Assembly (NCBI GenBank): GCA_002104905.1
Contig: MCFE01000416.1
Span: 1-64,000, forward strand
DNA from: Basidiobolus meristosporus CBS 931.73
Taxonomy: Eukaryota > Basidiobolomycota > Basidiobolomycetes > Basidiobolales > Basidiobolaceae
Length of the DNA: 64,000 nucleotides
Direction: 5' to 3'
Made by a program: the position numbers and the translations under genes. Below, piece after piece: positions 1-10,664 of the stretch (positions within the stretch are counted from its first letter, which is position 1; each line of letters starts with the position of its first letter). The notes beneath the pieces were generated by a model that had not been told where the DNA came from, ran no database searches, and worked only from the letters and a program-made list of their open reading frames with translations.

Positions 1-746
1 GCTCTGAACATTGTGTCAGGATATTCTTCAGCTGTGGGTTCATAGAGCTCAAGTTTTACTTTCCGACTTTGTGAATGAAGGTAGACAGCTACTGCTTCCT
101 CCATGGAAAGGAACTGAGGGCCAACCATATCTGGTAAGAGGCCCTCGGCCTTATCATTCAAGACAAGGTCCACCATCCTTGGCAGCAACCTCTTCAATGG
201 CCAGAGGGCGTATATCCACGCCTCTAGGAACTGAGACGGTGTTGATAGAAGGATCCTTTAAACCTAAGAGCTCATCCGCGATGAATTTAATAAAAGGATG
301 CCATTGGGCCGTGCGAAGAATGGTGTAGGGCAGACCGGAAGCAATCAAGATATTCTCTACGTCCAACTTTGCCTTGAAATAAAAGTATTCTGGATTCTTG
401 TCAACATCCACAATGGAAATGTAGATGATCCGAGGTAGGTTTTCGACCGACGAATGTTGCTTCTTGAGAGCATCTACAAGGGCAAGTGTACCGTCGATAT
501 CAATCTCCTTCAAACGAGCTCGACTGGAGGCGCAATGAACCACAGCTCCTACGCCCTTTACAGCCTCCAATAAATTGGGATCATTGGCAACAAGGCTGCC
601 TTGGATAGATTTCACCCCTCTGAAGCGGGAGGTAGACTACTGTGGCCTCAAAGGACAAGCGGGACCTTTTGGGTCAGCAAGCTGGCGGTGATGAGTTTAC
701 CTAGGTTCCCGTTGGCACCAAGGATGAGAACTGGATCAGATGGCAT
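1..746 (-). pseudogene. NmrA-like atypical short-chain dehydrogenase, decayed
   Basis: The gene reads from an ATG at 746 down past the left edge. The first residues carry the Rossmann dinucleotide-binding motif GANGNLG, followed by a typical NmrA-like body: a VVHCASS strand, and LPYTILRTAQWHPF before the substrate region. The family binds NAD(P)H and includes redox sensors and quinone or sugar-nucleotide reductases; the substrate cannot be told here. The frame is broken more than once. The N-terminal frame hits TGA just after LLTQKVPLVL. The continuing frame (RFRGVKSIQGS) has an in-frame TAG upstream of it. Near position 170 the frame shifts again, so that VDLVLNDKAEGLLPD can only be read one base out of phase. 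I tested an intron (GTAAAC donor, CTGAC branch, CACAG acceptor) for the first break and it did not restore the frame. It is either a pseudogene or hit by sequencing indels. Confidence 0.75.
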
Positions 747-1496
747 GGTTGCAAATATGGATTGAATTCAATGGTTGCTTATTTTCAGACTTTTTGACTA
801 TATATCTGGCTTTATCGTAAGCCATTGCCATGGAAACTTTCCCCGTATGTATGACAAATCATATGATTAATACTATTCATCGACGGACAAATAAGCAGCT
901 TTGGTCAGGAGGATTATACCATGTCATTGCTGGGTTGATGCGAACCAGAACAACAAAGACCAGCAATTGTGAAGCATCCGGCATATCCCATCAGCATCAA
1001 TTCTAATTCAAGGTACAAGGCATATCCCGTCAGCATCAAGTCCAACCCAAGGAGCAATTTGGCATGTGAAACCTCTGTTACCTATCAGCGTTTTACTAAA
1101 AAGCGCGAGAATAGACGAATATAAGGATATAAAGGTGTGGGAATCGATTGAAAACACACTGGAATGTACAACCACCATTGTCGTTGAAAAGCTACCCTTC
1201 ACCAGTTGTGTGGATAAAGTAGAAATAAGTATATATATATCCAGAGACCCATTTTCATTCAGCGAATAATTCCATTTCAGTCCCAGAAGACGATTAATTG
1301 ACTCTAGTCATGTTACACAAAGTGCCAATGTGAGATTCTGTTGAAAACTTAAATCACACAAGCTCATGTGAACATTCGAATAGATAAGATACGTTTCAGA
1401 GTTTGGAAATCCGAAATCGAAGGACGTGGGAATCCACCGAATAAATAGTGCCTCTGTTCAAAGTAGGATTTGCTTACTTTCGGTTCTCCACTCGCC
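747..1496. other. Intergenic, divergent promoters, short direct repeat
   Basis: This lies between the SDR pseudogene (minus) and the thioredoxin-like gene (plus). I see no supportable gene. A roughly 21-nt sequence (GGCATATCCCRTCAGCATCAA) occurs twice, at about 979 and 1019, 40 bp apart. A TATATATAT tract is at about 1230. Confidence 0.5.
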
Positions 1497-2270
1497 ATGT
1501 CCGTAAACGAAGTAGAAAAACCTTTGCTCGAGAAAACAGAGCCTTCTCCACCACCATATACAGAAACAGAAGAACCTGCCTCCAAAGAAAAGCCCAGCAC
1601 CGACACTGACCAGCCTGAACCAGCAGAAACTGAAGAGGCGGAGGAGAAAAAAGTGGCGCCAGCTACGATTAACAAAGAAGAGTCTATTTTGTTCCAGATT
1701 GTATTGGAAGACAGCCAAGGAAAGAAAGTTCCGGTATATGAGTTGGCAGACAAAATTGTAGGCTTCTACTTCACCGCACAATGGGTTGGCGAGCCAGTGG
1801 AGATATTCGATCCAGTAAGGGCTTTGTCCGATACTTTTCATGCTCAGGACTTCTTTAACAACCAGTCTTTTCTTCAATAGCAACTTGTCAAGTTCGCGGA
1901 GGAGCACAAAGACGAATTTACCGTGGTGGTAATCTCAGTGGACAAAGACAAGGAGACTTTCAAAGCCTACATGAAGGACAAGCCATTCTTGGCCGTTCCT
2001 TACGATGAGCCCATTCGGGAGAGAATTCTCGAAGAGTGGGCCATCAAACTAATCCCCACATTAACGGTCTACCACCCGCTTCGCCATGAGATAGTGACCA
2101 CCTGGGGACGCGGAGCCATTATGAAAAATGGTAAGAAATGTCTAGATGCATGGAAGGCAGGCGACTCTGGGTTATCATGGTCCCAGCTCGCAGGATTTGG
2201 GGATTGGCCAGTCATACAATATACATGTTGGGCATTGGTGTTCTTATGGATATACTACAAATTCTTTTAA
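1497..2270 (+). CDS. Tail-anchored tryparedoxin/nucleoredoxin-like protein lacking catalytic cysteines
   Basis: There are two exons, 1497-1814 and 1881-2270. The phase-0 intron (GTAAGG...CAATAG) replaces a stretch that would otherwise stop at TAG. The product is 235 residues. Residues 1-60 are acidic, Pro/Glu/Thr-rich and probably disordered. A thioredoxin-like fold of the TryX type follows: the strand VGFYFTAQW, the helix QLVKFAEEHKDEF, the strand VVVISVDKD and the cis-proline loop LIPTLTVY. In active family members the tryptophan is followed by CPPC or similar; here it is WVGEP with no cysteine, so dithiol chemistry looks impossible. The last 20 or so residues (WALVFLWIYYKFF at the end) form a single hydrophobic segment typical of a tail anchor. 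I infer a membrane-attached, redox-inactive scaffold or chaperone role. Confidence 0.8.
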
Positions 2271-2783
2271 AAATTCATCCCATCCGCTGTAACTAATTCT
2301 CCTCATAGCAATAAATCCAATCCCACATTTTATGCCCTGAACGCATTTACCATTTAATCCTCGGCGGTGTCGAGGTTATTCTTTACAACGCATTTATTCA
2401 CAATTTATTTAAAAGCACCTATGTACATGATGGTTCCGCGTAGGAACATGTCGATGATGCACTAGGCCGTATATAAATTGGAGATTGACTATTGTCAAGT
2501 CATGGGTTGGGTGCGGTTTGCTCTAAGATAGATCTTCGTATCTTCTGATGGGGTGAAGCGCAATAACTCGTGACATATTTCATTTATATTTCAACTTACA
2601 AACTGAACAAATCTACAATGGATGGGGCTGTGGTAAATTCTACCAGGGCTTGGCGAGGAACCCGATATAAGTTTATGATTTTAATTTCATAAATACATTG
2701 ATGTCGAATGGGTGGAGATGTGCTCGAGTTTACTTCCTTTACTTGTTACAATAGATGAGTACAGTGAATGAATCATAAAACAC
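2271..2783. other. Convergent intergenic region
   Basis: This holds the 3' ends of the thioredoxin-like gene (plus) and the complex I subunit gene (minus). An AATAAA-type signal lies at about 2311 for the plus gene. No further gene is supported. Confidence 0.5.
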
Positions 2784-3167
2784 CTATTTTCGAAGCCCAA
2801 GCGGCTCCAATCTCCAAACACTGTTGGTGGCGAACTCCTTAGGAGCAATCGGCTCATGCTGTAGTGGGGATTCCGTCTGGTCAGTTGGGTATTTAGAAAG
2901 GGCAGTAGTGTCAAAGCAAATACCGTTTGGCCACGATAAGACCCTGTAAGTCGGAAGTCGCGTTCCATCATGCGGTGTGTCCATGGATCAGGCTGAGTTC
3001 TAATAGGCTGTTTCCAGGGTTAGGAGCAGCTCTCAGCTCTAATCAAGTCAAAACTCTACCTTTCCATCGTTGGAACTCTCCTTCAACATGCGTAAAAGGA
3101 CACCAGTGACACCGAAACAACCGGAGATGATGCCTAGGGGAATGAGGGCTTCATATGGAACAGGCAT
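2784..3167 (-). CDS. NDUFA1: NADH:ubiquinone oxidoreductase MWFE/NDUFA1-type subunit
   Basis: There are three exons, 3167-3060, 3007-2924 and 2876-2784, with introns of 52 and 47 nt (donors GTAGAG and GTATTT, acceptors AACAG and GACCAG). The product is 94 residues. The start MPVPYEALIPLGIISG opens a single hydrophobic transmembrane helix (about residues 8-28). The matrix-side tail carries the family hallmark RMMERDFRLTG around residue 50 and ends APKEF...WRLEPLGLRK, as in fungal NI9M/MWFE proteins. It is an accessory membrane subunit of respiratory complex I needed for assembly. The second exon could start at another AG, but only the chosen one keeps the frame and the consensus. The presence of complex I is informative about the organism. 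Confidence 0.9.
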
Positions 3168-3380
3168 CGTTAAATTGTGCTTTGCAAGAACAAGGTTCTG
3201 TGTGGGAGGCCACAGTAACAAAATACGAGGTTTGATAGTATTCAATCCAATTCACACATTGGGGTTCACATATTGCTGGGATCATGCTAGCAACTTATCC
3301 CCCAAAAAAAACCAGCCTGGAAATGGGGAGGATTAGCGAAATTACGGAGAGGCCCACGAAAAAATGGGATTTTATTGAAC

Positions 3381-3806
3381 TTAGAAGATTGATTTGATGG
3401 TGATCGTGTGACCAACTTTCTCTAGCTCCTCTTTCGCACGATCAACAGTGCTTTGTTTAACCAACAAATAGTCGGTGTCGTAGGTGCTGATTGCGAAGAT
3501 CGATATCTTGGCCTGAGCCAGAGTGGTGCTTAAGTTAGACAGGATACCGATCAGCGAAAAATCCAGAGGTCCTTGAACCTTCATGCACCTCCAGTCATTC
3601 TCATACGCAACCATCCCGTCCTTTTCGAGTAGCTCTTGCATCACCTCGCTGCTAGGCTGGAGAGTGACAATGGAAAGCTCCTCTGGGGTGCGCGTGATGG
3701 AGTAGAAGGGAAGGTCATCAATCAGCTTGGGGACCTTCGCGCCAGAGGCGAACTTGAGAACACTGAATTGTTCTGTGTAAAGGAGTAAATCAAGTTGGTG
3801 AGACAT
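3381..3806 (-). CDS. ACT-domain protein (ACT_7/CASTOR-like)
   Basis: A single-exon gene of 141 residues with ATG at 3806-3804. The second half has the tandem-ACT signature: the MVAYENDWRCMKVQGPL region, then the C-terminal ACT_7 stretch ISIFAISTYDTDYLLVK and a closing amphipathic helix. Proteins of this size with two degenerate ACT folds are widespread in fungi and bacteria and resemble the amino-acid-sensing module of CASTOR and the regulatory part of aspartate kinases. Ligand binding is expected, but the ligand is unknown. The gene is tandem with DBP3 on the same strand, 193 bp away. Confidence 0.8.
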   Translation of the reverse strand: MSHQLDLLLYTEQFSVLKFASGAKVPKLIDDLPFYSITRTPEELSIVTLQPSSEVMQELLEKDGMVAYENDWRCMKVQGPLDFSLIGILSNLSTTLAQAKISIFAISTYDTDYLLVKQSTVDRAKEELEKVGHTITIKSIF

Positions 3807-3999
3807 GGTTGGAAATCACCGGCACCGGTCGCTCCAAGATCTTTTATATCCAGTCATGATTGCGGAAACCATCCCGGGTGAGAAGAAACAAAAAATATAC
3901 AGACATTTATTAAATAGGATTGGATATAGAAGCCGGATAAGTATATGCAAAAGGGAGATGCCGTACACTGACACACAGGTGCTTGTTTCTATGAAGGGG

Positions 4000-5625
4000 C
4001 TAGTCGAAAATGATCTTGGTGGGCTTGACGTTGGGGTCAATCTCCTTGAAGAAGGCGCCATAGGACTTGTGTTCCTTCTTCTTCACAGTGGTTCCGAACT
4101 TGAACAGACTGTCAGGAACAGGCTGGTTGGCCGATTTCAGCACGTTGATGAGGGAGCCAGAGTGGGCCTTGTCGTGGGGAGTAAACAAGGTGTGCGCAGT
4201 CCCCTTCTTGCCTGCTCTGCCAGTACGGCCAATACGATGAACGTACTCATCGATGGTGAGAGGGAAAGTGACATTGATGACGTATTCTACGTTAGGGATA
4301 TCCAACCCACGGGCTGCGACATCGGTGGCAATCAAAAGTGGATAGGAGCCATCCTTGAAAGCACTGATTGCCTCGGTACGTTGGCTCTGGTTTTTGTCCC
4401 CGTGGATACCAGCCACCTTCCAACCCTGTCTCATCAAGTAGTTTTCAACTCGTTCCGCTTCCTTCTTGTACAAAACAAACACGAGCACACGGTTCTTGCG
4501 ACTCTTGTGGTATTTCTGCAACAGCTCATGAAGTCTACGCTCCTTTTGGCGAGGATCATCGATCACCTCTACGATTTGGGTTACGTTGTGGCTCACAGCG
4601 AGATCGTCCGAACCGATAGTGACCTTGACTGGTTTTACGAGGAAGTCGTTGGCCAACTTGCGAATGGTTTCGGGCCAAGTAGCACTGAACATCACAGTTT
4701 GGCGATGAGGGTTGGTCTTGGAGATGATGGAGCGGATGGCTTGCTCAAATCCAAAATCAAGCATTCTGTCAGCCTCATCAAGCACCAGGAAGGACACGTT
4801 GCTCAAGTCACAAGCTCCCTCTTCAACCAAATCCAAAAGTCTACCTGGGGTGGCGACAACAAACTGGGCGCCGGATTTAAGGGCTCTCTTCTGCTGATCC
4901 TTGGGCACACCACCGTAAATGCAAACACTGGAAATGTTGCAAGCGGCACCGACCTCCTCCGCAGTTTCTTGACTTTGCATGACAAGCTCACGGGTGGGGG
5001 CGAGAACAAGTACAGTGGGTCTGCAAGCCTGCTTGGTTCCAAAACCAGGCTGTCCCTTGATATGAGTGACAGCTGGAAGAGTGAAAGCAAGGGTTTTTCC
5101 TGAGCCTGTTTCGGCAATACCGATCACATCACGTCCAGAGAGGACAATGGGCCAACAGCTGGACTGGATAGGAGTGGGTGTGGTGAACTTTTTACAGAAG
5201 TTCATGATATCCTCGGAGTATCCGGTTTGGTAGAAGTGTTGAAGAGGTCTGTACTCCTGATCAGTAGTCATGGTGATACCATGCTTCTCGTAGTAAGCTT
5301 GGATGTCGCTCTGTGGCAAAGCTTCAACTTCAGGATGTGGCTGATAGAAGCATTTTCTGATACCGCCCTCCAAAGGAGCCTCAGCAACAACAACAGGCTC
5401 AGCTTCAGGCTCGGCCTTCTTCGATTTCTTGGCCTTCTTCTTATCAGTGGCTTCCTCTCTATCTCTTTTTTTGTCTTTTTTCTCTTTCTTCTCCTTCTTG
5501 TCCTTCTTTTCTTTCTTCACCTTTTCGCCGGATTTCTCGGACTTCTTTTCTTTCTTGGCCTTCTTCAACTCCTTGTCAACAGCGTTGACTTGAGCCTTGC
5601 TGGATTCTTCGGTGATGGCGGGCAT
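4000..5625 (-). CDS. DBP3: DEAD-box ATP-dependent RNA helicase, Dbp3 type
   Basis: An intronless gene of 541 residues. I chose the ATG at 5625 (MPAITEESSK); the frame is open a few codons further, but without an ATG. Residues about 20-65 are a Lys/Glu-rich nucleolar-type tail. The conserved motifs appear in order: the Q-motif region FTTPTPIQ, Walker A AETGSGKT, PTRELVMQ, TPGR, VLDEADRM, SAT, and HRIGRTGRAGK. The stretch FYQPHPEVEALPQ between tail and core is typical of Dbp3 and separates it from Dbp2/p68. Family role: nucleolar helicase in 60S ribosomal subunit production, assisting 27S-A pre-rRNA cleavage. The adjacent bystin gene acts in the same nucleolar process for the 40S subunit. No defects seen. 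Confidence 0.92.
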   Translation of the reverse strand: MPAITEESSKAQVNAVDKELKKAKKEKKSEKSGEKVKKEKKDKKEKKEKKDKKRDREEATDKKKAKKSKKAEPEAEPVVVAEAPLEGGIRKCFYQPHPEVEALPQSDIQAYYEKHGITMTTDQEYRPLQHFYQTGYSEDIMNFCKKFTTPTPIQSSCWPIVLSGRDVIGIAETGSGKTLAFTLPAVTHIKGQPGFGTKQACRPTVLVLAPTRELVMQSQETAEEVGAACNISSVCIYGGVPKDQQKRALKSGAQFVVATPGRLLDLVEEGACDLSNVSFLVLDEADRMLDFGFEQAIRSIISKTNPHRQTVMFSATWPETIRKLANDFLVKPVKVTIGSDDLAVSHNVTQIVEVIDDPRQKERRLHELLQKYHKSRKNRVLVFVLYKKEAERVENYLMRQGWKVAGIHGDKNQSQRTEAISAFKDGSYPLLIATDVAARGLDIPNVEYVINVTFPLTIDEYVHRIGRTGRAGKKGTAHTLFTPHDKAHSGSLINVLKSANQPVPDSLFKFGTTVKKKEHKSYGAFFKEIDPNVKPTKIIFD

Positions 5626-5997
5626 GTTGCTGATATACACGTCCGTTAGAAAGAAATGTATGGGACAAGAACAGTGGAGAAAGGGCGCCAGTGTAGAGTC
5701 ACTTCATTATGTATTTCGATTTTTTTTCACAACATCTGAAGAAAAAAATTCCTTTCCTATCGAGATTCCTTATTTGGCCTGGTTCCAAGTCCCATAAAGT
5801 AGTCACAATTCTATAGGCCACCAGCGCGCCCCATGAAGCCCAATGAGATGACGATCCCGGTTAAATTAGATTTATTTAAGTAAGCTAACACTAAGTAAGA
5901 AGGCTATGGTCTAGGAAGTGAACGGATTTCTTCTAAAATACGGTCGTGTCCACGGAAGATAGGAAGGGGTGGCCACAGGCGATGCATTTTGCGCTTT
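5626..5997. other. Promoter of DBP3 and 3' flank of bystin gene
   Basis: AT-rich, with A/T tracts near 5720-5750. No gene supported. Confidence 0.5.
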
Positions 5998-7486
5998 TTA
6001 CATGTCCATCATATCAACCTCCCGAATCTCTCCACGGCATGTTGAGTTCGAGATTTCACGTCGGATCTCGGCTGTGATGGAGTGATGTGTCTTGTGGCGG
6101 AGAACGTCGAGTAGAGCATCCTTCTGTTCAGGTGTGAGATCGGACTTGTATCTTTGTGCGAAGACCAAGAAGGATTGATGCCAGAGGACTGGCATCTCAC
6201 GTGGGTCTTGCTTGAATCGGATGAAGTGGAACACCAAAGCATCGATTACCTTGAAGGGTAACGCATACTTCTTGTCAAGGAGAACTCGAATGAACAAACT
6301 GTTCGGGCCGGTGTAGTCCATCTCAGCCAAGCGAAGAAGGGCGGCACTAGAGTGCAACACCGGCACACTGACTTTGGTCAACACACTGCCAAAGATGGCC
6401 GCTTCTTTCAAAGTGCAACTTCCAGACTCGCACAATGGGAAGAGAATTCCCTTGAAGAAAGCCGCTGGCTTGTACAAGGCTTTCTTGAGAGACATGTACA
6501 GATGGTGGTTTAATTTCTTGTTCTCGCGGATATCGTCACGGACGTAATCGAGCAAGATCAGGTTGAAGAACTTCTGTGACTGCTTGGCCTTGAGGTTAGA
6601 GACGAAAATACGGGTAGCCTCGTAAACGGCGTTGGGTGTCCACTCCATAGGCTGTGTGATGTAGAGAATGTCCTCCCAGTTACTTAATGATGGAATGATC
6701 TTGAATGCCTTGGGGAGTTTGCCGGACTTGTAGCGACCCAAAAGCTCACCAACCCTGCGGGCAAAAGTAGTTAGCGCCTGAAGGAATACAGAGTATGGAG
6801 CATCCACACATACTTGGTGTACACCTCGACAATCTTGGGGTTGATGCCAGGGGGGGCAGCAAGCTCCTCCTGTTCCTCAGCCCCTCCGTTGTTCTGGGAT
6901 TCAATCTTGGCCATAATAATATCGGCCAATGTTTGGCGGGCTCTAGGGGCGTTGGGAAGGAATTTGTCCAATAATGCTTGATCAGCTTCATCAACCTCCA
7001 ATTCCTCATACTCGACATCCTCCTCCTCCTCAGAACCCTGAGCCTCGTCGTCACTATCGTTAAGGGCGGCTGAAAGAGTAGCCTTGTCAACAGGTTGGCC
7101 GCTTTGATAAAATCATGTCAGACACAAAAGTGATCTTCACGAATGCGCAACAGGCATAAACTTACTATTCCTCATCCTCGTCCTCATTGTCGTCTGAGTA
7201 TTCGTCCTTCTCAATCTCATTCTGTTGCTCACGAGCAATTTTCAAAATTTTCCGGGAAAGCTTGGGGTCGATGTACTCCTGAAAAGATAGGATGTGTTAA
7301 ACAAAACGCACCGGCGCCCGAGCATATAGACTGGCATACCTCATTCTCCTCTCTTTGCTTTCTATTTTCCCTATCAGCAAACTTCTTTTTTCCAGCCTTA
7401 ACTTTGACGGTTGAATTGGCGTCCTCAGTGAGTTCGACATGAAGAGGATCATGGCGTTGCTTTCTTTGTACTCTTTCCTTTCCCAT
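5998..7486 (-). CDS. ENP1: Bystin, 40S ribosome biogenesis factor
   Basis: There are four exons, 7486-7340, 7278-7166, 7101-6814 and 6754-5998, totalling 1305 nt and 434 residues; all junctions are GT-AG and keep frame. The N-terminus is basic ([15 protein letters not shown]), followed by acidic Asp/Glu-rich segments (about residues 65-130). The conserved bystin core begins about residue 185 with [19 protein letters not shown] and continues with [33 protein letters not shown] and LPVLWHQ-like motifs to the C-terminus. Yeast Enp1 is about 480 residues, so the length fits. Role: nucleolar and cytoplasmic pre-40S assembly factor needed for 20S pre-rRNA processing. Head-to-head with the U1-70K gene. 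Confidence 0.93.
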
Positions 7487-7979
7487 GGTATGTTATTTCA
7501 AATGTGATAGGGAATATGCTAATGAGAAGCAACCTAGGTTACAGCAGGTTGGGTGGTTAAAAAAAATTGACCAACCGAAAAAAATGCTGACCTTCGAGCG
7601 AACGAGCCGGATGAGGATGCACGGAAAAAAAAATAAAAAAAATGGACAATTTACACACGCTTGCCCACTTTGGCGTTTAGTTTCCTGCGTAAACTAATCA
7701 GGCCAACTGGTACCCACCACCCCATGGAATCAGGGTATTTTTTCGAACTTGTTAACTGCAGATTAAGATATACGTACCCTCATTCAAGTTGGTGGATATT
7801 TTTTCAGAAACGATATATCGAGCTTTAGAATTCACAAGTGCGTGTTTTTTATTGTGGTTTCTAATTAACGGGTCAGTTCTTATTAGCCTTTCATTGGAAT
7901 TCCTTTCGGGAATATATTCTTCGTACCTTCGAGTTCTCCCCACAGTATTCCGTAATCCCCCTGTCGAAATAGAACTCAC
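7487..7979. promoter_or_regulatory. Shared divergent promoter, bystin / U1-70K
   Basis: A 493-bp spacer between two divergently transcribed genes. It has several A-tracts (7560-7650), which often exclude nucleosomes in fungal promoters. No clear TATA box. No gene is supported inside it. Confidence 0.5.
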
Positions 7980-9274
7980 ATGACTGACAAGCTCCCACCG
8001 AATCTTCTCAAATTATTTGCCCCCAGACCTCCACTCCAATACTTTCCACCTTTGGATCGCGAGCCTGCGTTGAAGCAAGGCCCCACCATCTCGGGTATTG
8101 GTGCATTCGTTTCTTTTTTAAGCGACCATGATCCGGATTATGTGCCGTCGGAAACGTTAGAGGAGCGGAGAAAAAGAAAGGTTGATTTTCTGTCTTATGT
8201 CTTCGGCATCCCACTCTCCCCGTTCGCCAACCACTTCTCTTGTTATTTAGGCGCAAGAACGCAAACAGAAAGCAGAAGACACTATTCGCGAGGGCCTTGC
8301 CAATTGTAATCAAGCATCCTTCCCTTCCACAAGTTCATTGACTGATTAGTTTTGAAATAGGGAACCCTGCTGAAGATCCAAAGATAGAGAGCGATCCATT
8401 CCGCACGCTATTCATTGGCAGATTGGTAAGTTAGAGTGGCCTCCCTGCTTGAAAGTCAAGGGCACTGTTGTTAACATGGCGCTGAAAGTGAAGCTTTTCG
8501 AAAAACACTACTAATGTTGACCTTTGCAGAGCTACAATACTACCGAAAAGGATTTACGCGATGAGATGGAAATCTACGGACCGATTACGAAGATCGCTAT
8601 CCCAAAAGACAAACTTACCGGAAAGCCACGCGGCTACGCATTTCTAGAATTTGAACGAGAGAAGGACTTGAAAGAGTAATAGCCATCAGTATGATTGCAA
8701 GCTGGGGAGCCTTTCGTTAATGCGATTTATCGGATTTCTAGGTGCCTACAAGTACGCAGATGGGATTAAAATTATGGGCCGCAGAGTTGTGGTGGATGTA
8801 GAAAGAGGTAGAAGCGTCAAAGGCTGGAAGCCCCGCCGTCTAGGTAATGCCCAATCTTGAGGTGTGTGCCGATGAATGGACGACTAATCTGAGGTTTTAG
8901 GTGGAGGACTAGGTGGTACTCGTGTTGGCGGACCAAATCAGAACCAGCGCAACTCTGGCCGTGAGGGCTCCGGAGACAGGGATCGTGAACGTGAACGCGA
9001 GCGCGATGGTCACGGTTATGGCCGTGGTCAAAGCTATGGAAATCGTGGTTACGACCGTGGGCCACGCGAGTACGGAGGCAGAGACGGCCGTGATCGACAA
9101 AGAAATGACTACAGTCGTGATTACGATAGGAGACGCCGGAGAAGCAGATCAAGATCGCCACGCGGCTACAGGGACAGAGACAGAGGTGGCAGAGATCGTG
9201 GCGGTAGGGATAGAGATCGCTATCGGGATCGTGATGGAGGCAGGGATAGATCCAGAGACCGCTACAGACGCTAA
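7980..9274 (+). CDS. SNRNP70: U1 snRNP 70 kDa protein (one frame discrepancy at an intron)
   Basis: I read six exons: 7980-8180, 8251-8305, 8361-8425, 8530-8675, 8742-8843 and 8901-9274. The N-terminal U1-70K region ([16 protein letters not shown]) is followed by a canonical RRM with RNP2 LFIGRL and RNP1 [10 protein letters not shown], then [18 protein letters not shown], diagnostic for U1-70K. The tail is rich in RD/RE/RS dipeptides (about 110 residues). The protein binds stem-loop I of U1 snRNA and helps define 5' splice sites. At intron 4 the only GT donor (8676) leaves one base too many: exon 5 ([14 protein letters not shown]) reads correctly only if exon 4 ends at 8674 or one base is missing. 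The expected length is about 313 residues. The identity is not in doubt; that junction is. Confidence 0.9.
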
Positions 9275-9479
9275 TCACGCCGATTCCCCACCCCACCTTC
9301 CTTCTATTCTCTTCTACAATATTTCATTTCCAGTGAATATCTTTCAATGTGCTAGTTGTCAAATAAACAAATCCGATTTAATAATCAAATCCACTGCAAA
9401 ATAGCCTGGGTCAGGGCCGATATCATCGTGAATCCATTTCTCTATTTTTCTGTTTCTCGCTGCGTAGTTGAAGTTGTAA

Positions 9480-10664
9480 ATGAGCAGTCTACTCGGCTTG
9501 GTAAACTACAGTGACGAGGATAATAGCCACAGCTCTTCAGGAGAGGAAGAGAAGCCAAGTATGGTGGTGATTCGCTGGTTTTGCCTGAATTGTCTTGACG
9601 TTTCTTGTGTCATGTAGCTGGCCTGGGTTTGGTGCAATATGGAGTAGGCGAAGACGAGAATGAGGATATACCGAACGGCTCTCCAAATGAAAAGGTGGGT
9701 CTACGATTTGCTTTATATATGAGACTTTGTGCACGCATTCAAGTGTTGTCTTAAAATTATAGGCTGATCAAAGCAACGTTATAATCCATAGACCACTGGG
9801 TAATCTCAAGCAAGCCTACTCACTTTGTAATCTATCCTAACCAACTTGTAGAAACTGATCCCGCTCACGATCATGAAGGTGGCGAACTCAGCCTAATTGA
9901 GACGCGAACAGACGAAGACCTCGATGGCACCCCGTTGACAGAGGAGTACATTTCACAGGATATACAGAGAGTTCCCATACTACGGGAACCCGAATACAAA
10001 ACCGTCGAGGATCCTGAGTATGAAGAGTACCTTAGATTTCGTGAGTTGTTAAAACCGAAAGCAATTGCCGGCATAGAAAACTTCGGAATTCCTGAAGAAC
10101 CCTCCGGCGAATGTGATCCAGATCTTCAGGTAGTCTCGAGCTGGGTACAATCGTCTGAGGTGGAGGCGCTAACAGCTTCTTTATTGAAGGCGAAGATCGC
10201 CAAATGGACCGAGTTGAAAAACCAGGGAATCAGCTTTAACGACCGGCTATCCAAGAACAAAGCATTCCGTAACCCAAACATATACGATAAATTTGTACAG
10301 TTCATTGAGCTAGACGAAACAGGCAGCAATTTCCCTACAGATATCTACGACCCGAAAGGGTTCCCACCTGAGGCATATTCCAACGAAATTGGTAAGCCAT
10401 TCTCCATTGCCTCGGGCGCAGCTGAGCGCTAATGCCATTGCAGAGAAATTGCAAAAACAACGCGCGGAAGAGCGCAGTCGAAGACAACAGCAACGTGCGG
10501 AAATCGAGTTCGTTAACCCCAACCCACGCGCTAGCACTCAACCCTCATATGACCCTCGATCTGGTAACTATATGCACGCTACTTGACATCTGATTGGTAT
10601 TCTGAGCTTATTCCATCTAGGAGGGCGAAAAAGGAAGTCGAAGTGGGATGAACCTCGACGCTAG
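9480..10664 (+). CDS. HCNGP/SAP30BP-like transcription or splicing regulator
   Basis: There are six exons, 9480-9558, 9618-9694, 9763-9799, 9852-10391, 10444-10563 and 10621-10664, giving 897 nt and 298 residues with all phases consistent. The N-terminus SSLLGLVNYSDEDN matches the SAP30BP start pattern and is followed by an acidic stretch. The HCNGP domain lies at about residues 150-225: FRNPNIYDKFVQF, then FPTDIYDPKGFPPEAY. The C-terminus ends in KRKSKWDEPRR, the family's usual basic end. In animals SAP30BP links the SIN3A corepressor and also promotes splicing of short introns with RBM17. Here it is downstream of U1-70K in the same orientation (205-bp gap), which fits but does not prove a splicing role. 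Confidence 0.88.

Noticed and set aside
640-703. An intron in the NmrA-like gene to rescue its N-terminal frame
   Set aside because: Donor GTAAAC, branch CTGAC and acceptor CACAG exist, but no acceptor choice gives the phase needed for RFRGVKS.
3805-5103. 432-codon plus-strand frame opposite DBP3
   Set aside because: Antisense to strongly conserved helicase motifs; no recognisable protein features.
5227-5649. Leu/Phe-rich 140-codon plus-strand frame opposite DBP3
   Set aside because: Mirror of the Lys-rich DBP3 N-terminus; looks like a membrane protein only because AAG/GAG runs read as CTT/CTC.
8913-9404. 163-codon plus-strand frame and a long minus-strand frame over the U1-70K tail
   Set aside because: Shadows of the repetitive RD/RS coding sequence; the real frame is fixed by RRM and GGGLGG motifs.
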